DNA of 64,000 nt from contig AAZW01000004.1 of assembly GCA_000169995.1 (NCBI GenBank), positions 118,777 through 182,776 on the forward strand. Direction: 5' to 3'. The notes beneath the pieces were generated by a model, which saw only the letters and a list, made by a program, of their open reading frames with translations, was not told where the DNA came from and ran no database searches. Shown here piece after piece: positions 13,593 through 21,944 of the stretch (position 1 is its first letter; each line of letters starts with the position of its first letter). This DNA is from Vibrionales bacterium SWAT-3. Its GTDB lineage: Bacteria > Pseudomonadota > Gammaproteobacteria > Enterobacterales > Vibrionaceae. A program made the position numbers and the translations under genes.

Positions 13593-14555
13593 TTATTTCT
13601 CTGCAAAACGCGCTTGGTGCGGATCAAGTTCATGACCAAGAGGCTGCGCCAGTGCATGATAAAGCTCTGGCTTACGACCACGAATCCAACGTCTCCCGGT
13701 ACACATCTCTAACTCTTGTGCTTTCAAATCCGCAATCACCATATCGTCATCAACGCTGTCCGTCTCCGTGATGATCTCCCCATATGGGCTCAATACCATC
13801 GCATTGCCCGTTCTTACTTCATCCATATCAACGCCGACACCATTACTAAACACCACAAACATGCCGTTGTCGTGTGCCCTTGCCGGTAGCCAACGCATCA
13901 GCCACTCGCGTCCATTCTTACCCTGCATCTCGGCACGAATCGCTTCAGGGTTTTCATTTCGCTTAAACCATAGTTCTGGGTCAATTCGCTTCATCGCATT
14001 TGGGCTACGTGAATGACAACCGCCCGTCTGATGGGGCGCAATCAGTATATCGGCACCTTTCAAAGCGGTAATTCGAACGTTCTCAACTAAGTTGTTATCC
14101 CAACAAATCAGGATACCGACTTTGCAACCGTGGGGCGTATCAAACACCGTATATTGATCGCCGCTGCTCATATATGGGCTTACGAACGTGTGCAGTTTTC
14201 GATGCTTCTGTACTTCACCATTTGGCATCGCGAAGACATACGTGTTGTATAACTCACCATCCGTTCCCTGCTCTATCAAGCCCGCACCTACACTCATTCC
14301 AAATTGCGTTGCCAACGAAACGAGCTTTTGAATAGATTCACCGCTCGGTACAGGTTCCGCTAACGCTTCAATCTCATCTCGCGGTAAAGCAGACACATGC
14401 CAGTAGCCAGTAATACACATCTCCGGGAAGCTGATGATCTCGACACCACTATCCGCTGCTTGTTGAACGTAATGCTCAATCACCGATAAGTTGTAAGCCT
14501 TGTCGCCAGCATGATGGTTAAACTGGACCGATGCTACTTTGATGTCTCTTTTCAT
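13593..14555 (-). CDS. Carbon-nitrogen hydrolase (nitrilase superfamily)
   Basis: A 320-residue amidase/nitrilase-fold enzyme that hydrolyses a C-N bond, probably in the cytoplasm. The catalytic triad is visible: Glu45 (SFPEMCITGY), Lys120 (KHRKLHTF) and Cys151 (GILICWDNN). An insert between about residues 175 and 225 (ending ARAHDNGMFVVFSNG) is as in aliphatic amidase-like members. The divergent LysR gene 107 bp upstream probably controls it. The substrate is unknown. Confidence 0.9.
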   Translation of the reverse strand: MKRDIKVASVQFNHHAGDKAYNLSVIEHYVQQAADSGVEIISFPEMCITGYWHVSALPRDEIEALAEPVPSGESIQKLVSLATQFGMSVGAGLIEQGTDGELYNTYVFAMPNGEVQKHRKLHTFVSPYMSSGDQYTVFDTPHGCKVGILICWDNNLVENVRITALKGADILIAPHQTGGCHSRSPNAMKRIDPELWFKRNENPEAIRAEMQGKNGREWLMRWLPARAHDNGMFVVFSNGVGVDMDEVRTGNAMVLSPYGEIITETDSVDDDMVIADLKAQELEMCTGRRWIRGRKPELYHALAQPLGHELDPHQARFAEK

Positions 14556-14662
14556 GATTCGTCCTCTAATTTTCGCTTTATCCGATTTGCTATGGACCCA
14601 GTATAAAAAATCACTTCAATTCCATATAATGAAAGGTATTCTCAGTTCAATGAGCATTTGGA

Positions 14663-15550
14663 ATGGAATTTGATTTACTGAAGGCGTTTTGTCAGCTGGC
14701 TAAATCCGGCAATTATCGTTTGGCTTCAGAGCAGCTCTACATTACTCAGTCGGCACTCACCAAAAAGATTCAGCGGCTTGAATCCAATATTGGAGCGAGC
14801 CTGTTCTCTCGTGGTCGAAATGGCGCAGAGCTAACACACGCAGGCAAGACTTTACTGGCAGATGCCCAACGCTTGGTCGATTCAATGCAAGCCTTTGAGC
14901 AGCTTTCTGGCTCGGTGGTCAACGGGACAGAGGGGCATTTAAACATTGGATTTGGCGTGTCCACTTATCATGAGGCACCTAAGATGATTGCAGCGTACAA
15001 ACAACAGCAGCCGAATGTTCGCATCACCTTGAATGACACCCCTTCTAAGCAGCAAAAAGATGAGCTGTTGAGCCACGAACTCGATATCAGCTTCAATCGT
15101 ATCCCCGATTCATCCGTTCTAAACAGCCTAACGCTTTTCGATGATTCCCTTGTGATTGCCATTCACAAAGATCTTCTCAAGCAAGCGCCAAGCAAAGCTC
15201 TGATTATCTCTGAGTTAGCGAAATGGCCTTACCTAAAGCTCGCCCAACATCGTGGACCCGGACTAGACAAACAGATCCAGCAATATTGCATCGCCAATAA
15301 TATCGAGCTATCAAAGACACAAGAAGCTGACGATATTCTTACCTTGCTAGCCTTAGTATCGGCCAATATTGGCTTCACCATAGTACCGAGCAGCGCGCAG
15401 CAGATAAGCAACACCAAAGTTGAATTCATTGCATTACAGGGCGAGCACGCCACTTGGCCTGTCGGATTAATATGGAATGGAGAGAGTGAGAACCCACTCA
15501 GGGATAGATTTGTAGAGTTTGTGGCTCAGCAGGTAGGAAGCAGCTTATAA
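14663..15550 (+). CDS. LysR-family transcriptional regulator
   Basis: A 295-residue LysR-type regulator. The winged helix (MEFDLLKAFCQLAKSGNYRLASEQLYITQSALTKKIQRLE is the N-terminal segment) occupies residues 1-60 and the effector domain the rest. It is divergent from the nitrilase-family gene and probably regulates it. The spacing of 107 bp is typical of a shared control region. Confidence 0.93.
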   Translation: MEFDLLKAFCQLAKSGNYRLASEQLYITQSALTKKIQRLESNIGASLFSRGRNGAELTHAGKTLLADAQRLVDSMQAFEQLSGSVVNGTEGHLNIGFGVSTYHEAPKMIAAYKQQQPNVRITLNDTPSKQQKDELLSHELDISFNRIPDSSVLNSLTLFDDSLVIAIHKDLLKQAPSKALIISELAKWPYLKLAQHRGPGLDKQIQQYCIANNIELSKTQEADDILTLLALVSANIGFTIVPSSAQQISNTKVEFIALQGEHATWPVGLIWNGESENPLRDRFVEFVAQQVGSSL

Positions 15551-15601
15551 GTCAGCGATGGCTTTAAGTGTTTAAGTGCAGTGGCAAACATGGTGACAAG
15601 G

Positions 15602-15632
15602 GCAATATAAAGCGCACTGCACTTTATATTGC
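15602..15632. terminator. Bidirectional hairpin between convergent genes
   Basis: GCAATATAAAG (15602-15612) pairs perfectly with CTTTATATTGC (15622-15632) over a 9-nt loop. It lies between the LysR stop and the alpha/beta hydrolase stop, which converge here. Confidence 0.6.
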
Positions 15633-15675
15633 ATACTCGACATGAAAAGCGACTTCGGCAGATCACTATTAAAAA

Positions 15676-16392
15676 TTACAGCTGACTGGCTTCAAACCAG
15701 CTACGAATATGTTGTGCAACGATCTTTGGTTGCTCCATCGTCGATAAGTGTCCACAATCAGGAATGACATGAAGTGATATCTGCTTGATGTGTTTTGCCA
15801 TTAGCAGGTGATTATCGATTGGACATAACAGGTCATCTTTGCCAGTGATGATCAACGTAGGAACCTGAATATCGGCCAATAGTGGTCTCGCGTCAGGACG
15901 AGTCGCCAATGCTTGAGCGTGAGCCTCAAACCTTTCAACACCAATATTGTTCGCCATTTGCGTGATTCTTTGAGTCAACTCTTGATTCGCTAGTTGATTA
16001 GGATGAATAAGCACTGGCATTAGAATATCAGGCGTTATTGACTCAAACTCCCCTGCTTTTGCTTTATCAACCAAGGCGTTTCTTTTCTCAGACACTTCTG
16101 GCTTTTCATCTGCAGAGTTGGTGTCCATTAAGATCAAGCCTTTCACGCGTTGTGGCGCTTGTCGAAAGACTTCAAACGCAAGGATGCCGCCCATAGATAA
16201 GCCACCAAGCACGAAACTTTGTGGGGCGTTCTCTAGCACTTTACTCGCCAAGGCTTGCATGGATGTGTCGGCTCCCAAGTCACAAGTAAAAGGAGCCACC
16301 CAATCGGGCAGCTCTTTATTGACGTCTTGAAACAACGCTTCATCACATAACAAACCAGGTAACCATAGCAGTGGTACTTCTGGTTTCATCAT
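15676..16392 (-). CDS. Alpha/beta hydrolase
   Basis: A 238-residue alpha/beta-fold hydrolase. The nucleophile elbow GLSMGG places Ser66 as nucleophile; LLWLPGLLCDEALF is the oxyanion-loop region, and IITGKDDLLCPID and PDCGHLSTMEQP supply the acid and histidine. Its start overlaps the stop of the upstream cupin gene, so it is the last gene of the HisD-like operon. In such a pathway it may hydrolyse an ester or enol-lactone, but this is inference from fold and position. Confidence 0.88.
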   Translation of the reverse strand: MMKPEVPLLWLPGLLCDEALFQDVNKELPDWVAPFTCDLGADTSMQALASKVLENAPQSFVLGGLSMGGILAFEVFRQAPQRVKGLILMDTNSADEKPEVSEKRNALVDKAKAGEFESITPDILMPVLIHPNQLANQELTQRITQMANNIGVERFEAHAQALATRPDARPLLADIQVPTLIITGKDDLLCPIDNHLLMAKHIKQISLHVIPDCGHLSTMEQPKIVAQHIRSWFEASQL

Positions 16393-17396
16393 TAGTTATC
16401 CTGCAGTGTTTGTGGTTGGTCAGAACCCAATACCACGTAGGTGAAGCTTGTGCCTCTTAGGTTCTCAAGGCTGTACGATGCACCTGCTGGTACACTAAAT
16501 ACGTCGCCAGTGGTCAGAACGACTTGCGCTTGCTCGCCGTCTTGAACGATGTTTAATAAGGTGTCGCCTTCGAAGTTAATCAACACCTGCTTTTCATCAC
16601 GTTGGTGAACAGGAATACTCGCCCCTTCCGTTAACTCGTACGCCATTATACTTACGTCATCCACGCTCTTAACTTGGAAGTCATAGCTCGCAGATGGGTG
16701 GCCTGTTAATGCAAACTGTTTAACGCCGGGCTTGTCAAAATCACCTGAGATTTCTCGGTAATCCTTTTTCAAAGCAACGAAAGGCATCATCTGCTCAGCT
16801 GTGTAGGTATCGAATTTGCTCAGCTCTTCGTCCGTTAGTAGTGGCATTAATTCAGACTCACTAGGCACTGCATCACCATCAATGGTATCAACCAGCGTGC
16901 CGTCTGCTTTTAGGTATAAACCGTAGCCTTGGCTGTCTGTAATCACGCTTGGGTGCCAAACTACGCCACCGCCAGAGTTATCACCACCTAACACAGAGTA
17001 CATAAAGCCGTAATCACGCCCTACCACCTCAAAGCCTCGGAACAGGTTCGTCGGAATCGAGATAACATCACCATGCGACAATACCGCTTCGTGTTCACCT
17101 TCATTACCCCAGTAGAATCTAAACTGACCTTTGAAAACCACGAATAGCTCAGCAGTGTGATGAGAGTGCAGAGAGTTCTTAATGCCTGGAGGCTGACCCG
17201 CAGCACCAATGTTAAAGCCTGCCGTTTCACGGATATGAACATGTTGACGGCTGCTTTCAGCCACACCAGCACCGATGATACAGAAGTTGTCTTTTAGGTC
17301 GCTTCCCGGAGTACGTGCATCAATGAAAGCACTCGTGCCTGGGATAAGCTCCATGTAACGAACGAGATTGTTATTTATTGTATTTTGTAGGGTCAT
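16392..17396 (-). CDS. Two-domain cupin protein
   Basis: A 334-residue bicupin. The first cupin motif (GIKNSLHSHHTAELFVVFKGQ, around residues 72-92) keeps the H-x-H-x3-E metal ligands, but the second half (GDVISIPTNLFRGFEV) has Phe where the last His ligand is usual. The second domain (IPVHQRDEKQVLINFEGD) has one His. It resembles gentisate-dioxygenase-like or sugar-acid cupins in layout, without enough match to name a reaction. It lies 17 bp after the SDR gene and overlaps the hydrolase gene, so it is translationally coupled in the operon. Confidence 0.82.
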   Translation of the reverse strand: MTLQNTINNNLVRYMELIPGTSAFIDARTPGSDLKDNFCIIGAGVAESSRQHVHIRETAGFNIGAAGQPPGIKNSLHSHHTAELFVVFKGQFRFYWGNEGEHEAVLSHGDVISIPTNLFRGFEVVGRDYGFMYSVLGGDNSGGGVVWHPSVITDSQGYGLYLKADGTLVDTIDGDAVPSESELMPLLTDEELSKFDTYTAEQMMPFVALKKDYREISGDFDKPGVKQFALTGHPSASYDFQVKSVDDVSIMAYELTEGASIPVHQRDEKQVLINFEGDTLLNIVQDGEQAQVVLTTGDVFSVPAGASYSLENLRGTSFTYVVLGSDQPQTLQDN

Positions 17397-17413
17397 TCTA
17401 AATTCCTTCTTAC

Positions 17414-18145
17414 CTAACCTAGCGGTCTTCCACCATCGACTGCGATGGTGTTACCGGTTGAAAATGTCAGTAGCTCTGCAGCTGCATAAACGGCGTTGGC
17501 AACTTCTTCGTCACTCGCTAATCGTTTAAGCGGTGTTGACTGCTCTTGTGCATTGCGCCATTCATCGTCTAAGCCTTTGACAAATTCGGTATCCACTAAG
17601 CCAGGAGCAACAGCGAGTACTCGGATATCTGGAGATAAAGCACGGCCTAATGAACGAGTCATGTTTTCAACCGCTGATTTACTCGCACAATACGCCACGT
17701 TGCTACCCATTGCGGTTTGTGCTGCAATCGAAGTGATGTTCACTACGCAACCCTTGGCGCTGCGAAGTAATGGCTCAAACGCACGAACCATCGCAAATGG
17801 AGCTCGAACATTGACGCGGAAGATTTTGTCTATCAGCTCATCATTCAGAGACGCTAAATCATTGTGCGCGACAAACTTTGTCATACCTGCACAGTTCACT
17901 AACAAATCTAATGAATCCGACGACTCTTTAACTTGGTCCGCTAATGCGCCAATCGCAGAGCTGTCTTCTACATTCAGTTGATACATGCCATGACCTGAAC
18001 CTTGCAAGCTGTCCAAGATCTGTTGGGCTGCAACCTCATTGCTGTTGTAGGTAAAGACAACACGATAGCCAGATCGCGCTAATTTGTGACATATGGCGGC
18101 ACCGATGCCGCCACTGCCGCCTGTAACTAAGGCGAGTTTTGTCAT
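17414..18145 (-). CDS. Short-chain dehydrogenase/reductase
   Basis: A 243-residue classical SDR oxidoreductase. The cofactor motif TGGSGGIG lies at residues 8-15, NCAG near 84-87, and the catalytic residues are Ser139, Tyr152 and Lys156 (YCASK). The C-terminal GNTIAVDGG is typical. It starts one base after the HisD-like stop. Together the two dehydrogenases suggest stepwise oxidation of a polyol or hydroxy acid. Confidence 0.92.
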   Translation of the reverse strand: MTKLALVTGGSGGIGAAICHKLARSGYRVVFTYNSNEVAAQQILDSLQGSGHGMYQLNVEDSSAIGALADQVKESSDSLDLLVNCAGMTKFVAHNDLASLNDELIDKIFRVNVRAPFAMVRAFEPLLRSAKGCVVNITSIAAQTAMGSNVAYCASKSAVENMTRSLGRALSPDIRVLAVAPGLVDTEFVKGLDDEWRNAQEQSTPLKRLASDEEVANAVYAAAELLTFSTGNTIAVDGGRPLG

Positions 18146-18146
18146 G

Positions 18147-19439
18147 TTATGCCTCTACCGATTTTTCTTTGTAGCGACGAACGCGAATGTCTGCTTGCTC
18201 TTTGTGGCCAGCGAAACCTTCTAGTGCACATAGACGTGAACAGTACTCACCTACTTTTAGTGAAGCCGCTTCAGTTACGCGCTGGTAAGTACATGTTTTA
18301 ATGAATTTACCAACCCATAGACCGCCGGTGTAACGTGCTGCTTTGTTTGTTGGCAGAGTATGGTTAGTACCGATACATTTATCGCCGTAAGAAACGTTTG
18401 TCTCACGGCCTAAGAAAAACGCGCCATAGTTAGTCATGTTGTCTAGGAAGTACTTAGGATCTTTTGTCATTACTTGTACATGTTCAGAAGCAATGTCATC
18501 TGCTACTTCAACCATCTCTTCGTAGCTATCACAAACAATAACCTGACCGTAGTTTTCCCATGCCTTACCTGCCACTTCAGCAGTAGGAAGAATCGTTAGC
18601 TGACGCTCAATCTCTTTTACTGTCTCTTCTGCAAAAGTTTCGCTATTCGTTAGCAGTACTGCTGGAGAGTTGTAACCGTGCTCAGCTTGACCAAGTAAGT
18701 CCGCTGCTGCTAATTCAGGGTCACATCCCTCTTCGTCTGCAATCACAAGCGTCTCTGTTGGGCCAGCGAACAAGTCGATACCAACACGACCAAACAGCTG
18801 ACGTTTTGCCTCTGCTACAAATGCGTTACCAGGGCCAACGATCATATCAACTGGAGCAATCGTTTCTGTACCAAGCGCCATCGCACCTACCGCTTGTACG
18901 CCGCCAAAACAGTAAATCTCATCCGCTCCAGCCATCGCCATTGCCGCAACAATCGCCACATTTGGTTGACCATTAAAAGGAGGAGCACAAGCAATCACAC
19001 GCTTCACGCCAGCCACTTTCGCAGTAAGAACACTCATGTGCGCTGATGCAACCAATGGGTACTTACCACCTGGGATGTAGCAACCGACACTGTTTACTGG
19101 CACATTTTTGTGGCCCAGTACAACACCCGGCATAGTCTCTACTTCTACATCATGCATTGAGTCTCGTTGGATCTGAGCGAAGTTACGAACCTGTGTTTGT
19201 GCAAATTCAATGTCGTGCTTAGTCGATTCGTCCAATGCGTCCACACATGCCTGAATTTGGTCATCTGTTAAGCGAAACTGCTCCGGAGACCAGTTATCAA
19301 ATTTTTCTGAAAGCTCACGTACTGCACTGTCACCTTTCTTTTCGATGTCAGAAAGAATGTTCTCAACCGTTTGACGTACTTGCGCGTTGTTTGATGCTGG
19401 TGCTTCTTCAGTGATGCCGTGTTTTAGAATGCGAGCCAT
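18147..19439 (-). CDS. Histidinol dehydrogenase-family catabolic dehydrogenase (HisD paralogue)
   Basis: A 430-residue zinc- and NAD-dependent dehydrogenase of the HisD family. Family landmarks are the [12 protein letters not shown] loop, [17 protein letters not shown], the SEHVQVMT catalytic-base region, IGTNHTLPT and the C-terminal [18 protein letters not shown]. No histidine-biosynthesis genes are nearby; the neighbours are catabolic, so a role in histidine synthesis is unlikely. Similar paralogues include the dihydroxypropanesulfonate dehydrogenase HpsN, but no sulfolactate-lyase gene is present here. It is the first gene of a four-gene operon with a 20-bp palindromic operator 79 bp upstream. 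Confidence 0.88.
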   Translation of the reverse strand: MARILKHGITEEAPASNNAQVRQTVENILSDIEKKGDSAVRELSEKFDNWSPEQFRLTDDQIQACVDALDESTKHDIEFAQTQVRNFAQIQRDSMHDVEVETMPGVVLGHKNVPVNSVGCYIPGGKYPLVASAHMSVLTAKVAGVKRVIACAPPFNGQPNVAIVAAMAMAGADEIYCFGGVQAVGAMALGTETIAPVDMIVGPGNAFVAEAKRQLFGRVGIDLFAGPTETLVIADEEGCDPELAAADLLGQAEHGYNSPAVLLTNSETFAEETVKEIERQLTILPTAEVAGKAWENYGQVIVCDSYEEMVEVADDIASEHVQVMTKDPKYFLDNMTNYGAFFLGRETNVSYGDKCIGTNHTLPTNKAARYTGGLWVGKFIKTCTYQRVTEAASLKVGEYCSRLCALEGFAGHKEQADIRVRRYKEKSVEA

Positions 19440-19517
19440 GCGTAATTCTCCTTGTGGCGTATGCCTAGTGTTTGCTTATGTGTAGTTTTGACAGAGTATA
19501 TTTTTTGTTTTGTATAC

Positions 19518-19537
19518 TTTTGGATACGAATGCAAAA
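19518..19537. promoter_or_regulatory. Palindromic operator before the HisD-like operon
   Basis: TTTTGGATACGAATGCAAAA. It matches the sites at 19730 and 21835 and has the central CG common in LacI-family operators. It lies 79 bp before the HisD-like start. Confidence 0.78.
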
Positions 19538-19676
19538 CAAACATAAACATTTTTTTAACACTTGGCAAATTCATTTCTCGACTTAAAAAATCAAATGCAA
19601 CTTATTGTTTTTAAGATAAAAACCATTTAAAAACGACCAGATACAATACTTGTCGGATTAAAATACAGTCAATTTA

Positions 19677-19692
19677 TGTTGCATTGATCACA
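19677..19692. promoter_or_regulatory. Possible CRP site before the aldolase gene
   Basis: TGTTG-CATTGA-TCACA has one perfect and one 3-of-5 half-site of the CRP consensus. It is upstream of the aldolase-side operator, a reasonable activating position. It remains tentative. Confidence 0.35.
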
Positions 19693-19729
19693 TTGTTTTT
19701 ACTCTTTTTTTACAACAACACATGTTAAG

Positions 19730-19749
19730 TTTTGCATACCTTTGCAAAA
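19730..19749. promoter_or_regulatory. Palindromic operator before the aldolase gene
   Basis: TTTTGCATACCTTTGCAAAA, with perfect 7-bp arms TTTTGCA/TGCAAAA. It lies 31 bp before the aldolase ATG, where a repressor would block transcription. Confidence 0.8.
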
Positions 19750-19780
19750 GCAAACAAAAACTAACGGAGAATAAAAAGTA

Positions 19781-20530
19781 ATGGATCACTTTAAGAACAC
19801 ACTTAACAACACCGAACTACTTGGTACCTTTGTCAAAACCCCTCACCCACACATCATCGAAGTGCTGGCGTTGGCAGAACTCCCTTTCATTGTGCTAGAC
19901 GCGGAACACGCCCCTTTTGACAGATCGACACTGGATAGCTGTATTCTTGCTGCGCGCGCTAATCAGCTCCCTTGCGTAGTTCGAGTTCAAGATAGCCAGC
20001 CATCGACCATTTTGAATGCGTTAGATTGCGGAGCGTCAGGAATCCAGATCCCACACGTATGCAGTGCAGAGCAAGCAGAAAAGTTAGTGAAAATGTCCCA
20101 TTACGGTGAAGGTGGTCGAGGCTATGCAGGCTCAAGCCGCGCAGCAAAATACGCAACCAAACCGATGGCCAAACACCTAGAGGACAGCCAGAACAACACA
20201 GTTGTCATTGCACAAATTGAAGACCCTGAAGGTGTGGTAAACGCAGAATCGATAGCAAAAGTGGAAGGCATTGATGCACTGTTCATTGGACAAGTCGATT
20301 TGGCCGTGTCTCATGGAGCTGAAAGTGTGAATGATGAATGCGTGCGAGAAGCGAGCATCAAAATAATCAAAGCAGCTCAGCAAGTTAACAAGCCCGTTGG
20401 TATGTTTGTCGCAAATGCTCAAGTGGCTCGTCACTGGAAAGAGCTCGGCGTTAACTTCTTTTGCGTCGGTTCTGAACACAAAATGATCATTGATGGCTTT
20501 CGAAATGAGCAAGCCGTCATGAATTCATAA
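19781..20530 (+). CDS. HpcH/HpaI-family aldolase
   Basis: A 249-residue class II pyruvate-type aldolase that would cleave a 2-keto-hydroxy acid to pyruvate and an aldehyde. Family features are FIVLDAEHAPFD near residue 38, ALDCGASGIQIPHV, the metal-binding glutamate in AQIEDPEGVVN and aspartate in DALFIGQVDLAVSHG. A GGAG site precedes the ATG. It is the likely carbon-carbon cleavage step of the surrounding catabolic cluster. Confidence 0.92.
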   Translation: MDHFKNTLNNTELLGTFVKTPHPHIIEVLALAELPFIVLDAEHAPFDRSTLDSCILAARANQLPCVVRVQDSQPSTILNALDCGASGIQIPHVCSAEQAEKLVKMSHYGEGGRGYAGSSRAAKYATKPMAKHLEDSQNNTVVIAQIEDPEGVVNAESIAKVEGIDALFIGQVDLAVSHGAESVNDECVREASIKIIKAAQQVNKPVGMFVANAQVARHWKELGVNFFCVGSEHKMIIDGFRNEQAVMNS

Positions 20531-20646
20531 ATTTTCTTTGTGATTTCAAATGTTACACGTATTGTAATTATCAAACCTTGCTCATTAGGACCTGTTGACC
20601 TAATCAAGGTGGCGCTTGGATTTATCGCGATATAAGGAGATTCACC

Positions 20647-21648
20647 ATAAAAGCGAAAGTTACCTCTATTGATGTTGCCAAAATGCTTGGCGTTTCTCAG
20701 TCTACCGTTTCTCGGGCATTCAGTCCGACAGCGAGCATTAGTGAGAAGAAACGTAAAATGGTTATGGATGCCGCGACCAAGCTTGGCTACACGCCAAATG
20801 CGATCGCTCGTAGCCTTATATCCAATCGTTCAGGGCTAGTGGCTATCGCACTTGATAGCGAATCAAACCCAATGTACGACTTGCAATCTCGTGCTCTCGC
20901 GATGGAAATTCAAAAAAGCGGTGGCCAAGTTGTCCTTTGCCCTATCGATAAAGACGACTTGGATCTTGCCATTTCACGTGCGATTGAATATCAAGTTGAT
21001 GGCTTAATCATTGCCACCAGCCGTCTTACTTCCCGAGCATTCGCACAATGTGAAAAGTTTGGCGTTCACTTAAGCCTTATCAACCGTTATACAGAAAGCA
21101 TTAATGCGAACAGCGCAGGCCTAGATAACCAACGAGCTGGCACGCAAGCGGCGGATTATTTGCTGGATAAGGGCTACCAACAACTGGCTTATGTCAGTGG
21201 TGATGCAGGCTCAATGACCAGTGACAAACGTTGGCTTGGCTTCTCTGAAACCGCAAAAACTCGTGAAGCCGCTTCACCTATCTTCATCAATGCCAAATAC
21301 AGTTTTGAAGCGGGATTAGAAGCAGCTAAAGAGTTAATGGAGCATACATCCAAGCCAGATGCTGTGTTCTGTGCCAATGATATCCTAGCTATGGGTGTTA
21401 TAGACGGTCTTAGAAAGCTCGGATGCCATATTCCAGAAGACTTTGCAGTGATGGGAGTGGATGATATCCCAATGGCCTCTTGGCCAAGCTATGACCTCAC
21501 TACTATTGCTCAGCCTACCGAAAAAATCGTGCGAAGAGCTGTCGAAGACTTAATGCAGCGCATCAACGATAACGTGGACGCTAAAGGCGAATACCTGCTT
21601 GAATCTGGCACCATTATTGAGCGAGGGAGTACAACCAAAGGCTCTTAG
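20647..21648 (+). CDS. LacI-family transcriptional regulator with an ATA start codon
   Basis: A 333-residue LacI/GalR-type repressor. The N-terminal helix-turn-helix reads VTSIDVAKMLGVSQSTVSRAF, followed by the hinge region (GYTPNAIARSL) and a sugar-binding-like core. The first ATG (20683) lies inside the helix-turn-helix and would destroy it. The reading frame is open back to 20599 without ATG, GTG or TTG, but AAGGAGA (20634-20640) stands 6 bases before ATA at 20647, where translation gives (M)KAKVTSIDVAK. So the gene either uses ATA or has lost its ATG by one base change. It is the likely binder of the 20-bp palindromes around it. Confidence 0.88.
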   Translation: MKAKVTSIDVAKMLGVSQSTVSRAFSPTASISEKKRKMVMDAATKLGYTPNAIARSLISNRSGLVAIALDSESNPMYDLQSRALAMEIQKSGGQVVLCPIDKDDLDLAISRAIEYQVDGLIIATSRLTSRAFAQCEKFGVHLSLINRYTESINANSAGLDNQRAGTQAADYLLDKGYQQLAYVSGDAGSMTSDKRWLGFSETAKTREAASPIFINAKYSFEAGLEAAKELMEHTSKPDAVFCANDILAMGVIDGLRKLGCHIPEDFAVMGVDDIPMASWPSYDLTTIAQPTEKIVRRAVEDLMQRINDNVDAKGEYLLESGTIIERGSTTKGS

Positions 21649-21713
21649 ATAGCTTTCTCCCCTTTAATAAGCTCGCTGGAAACCAACCTACTCAACAGCG
21701 ATAAATTTAGACT

Positions 21714-21742
21714 AAAAGCCCTAATCTCAAGTTAGGGCTTTT
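21714..21742 (+). terminator. Rho-independent terminator after the LacI-type gene
   Basis: AAAAGCCCTAA (21714-21724) pairs with TTAGGGCTTTT (21732-21742), followed by further Ts. Confidence 0.88.
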
Positions 21743-21834
21743 TTCTGTGATCTCGTCTAAAGATTCGCCTATTCATATTAACTGCACTATCAAATCGCCC
21801 CATTTGTTATTGACTTGTTAGCTCTGCGTTTATA

Positions 21835-21854
21835 TTTTGGATTCGTATGCAAAA
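21835..21854. promoter_or_regulatory. Palindromic operator before the TRAP transporter operon
   Basis: TTTTGGATTCGTATGCAAAA. It lies 90 bp before the dctP-like ATG and matches the two operators in the divergent region at 19.5-19.7 kb. Confidence 0.8.
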
Positions 21855-21944
21855 ATTAGGATATGAAGTGCGGATAAATAACCCACTGAACAACATGGCT
21901 CAAATGAATGCACATAAAAGCCATGTGATGAACAAGGAAGAACG

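Larger units (their letters stand above)
19440..19780. other. Divergent control region between the HisD-like operon and the aldolase gene
   Basis: A 341-bp AT-rich gap with no gene. It holds the operators at 19518-19537 (leftward operon side) and 19730-19749 (aldolase side), and a partial CRP-like site TGTTG-N6-TCACA at 19677-19692. Confidence 0.7.

Noticed and set aside
17496..17981. Long rightward open frame of 161 codons
   Set aside because: It is wholly antisense to the SDR gene, which has all its catalytic motifs; no ribosome site or known domain.
18147..19439. Histidine biosynthesis gene hisD
   Set aside because: No his genes surround it; it is in a catabolic operon with an SDR, cupin and hydrolase.
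20683..21648. LacI-type gene starting at the first ATG
   Set aside because: That start lies inside the helix-turn-helix and would remove its first helix; the strong ribosome site is positioned for ATA at 20647.
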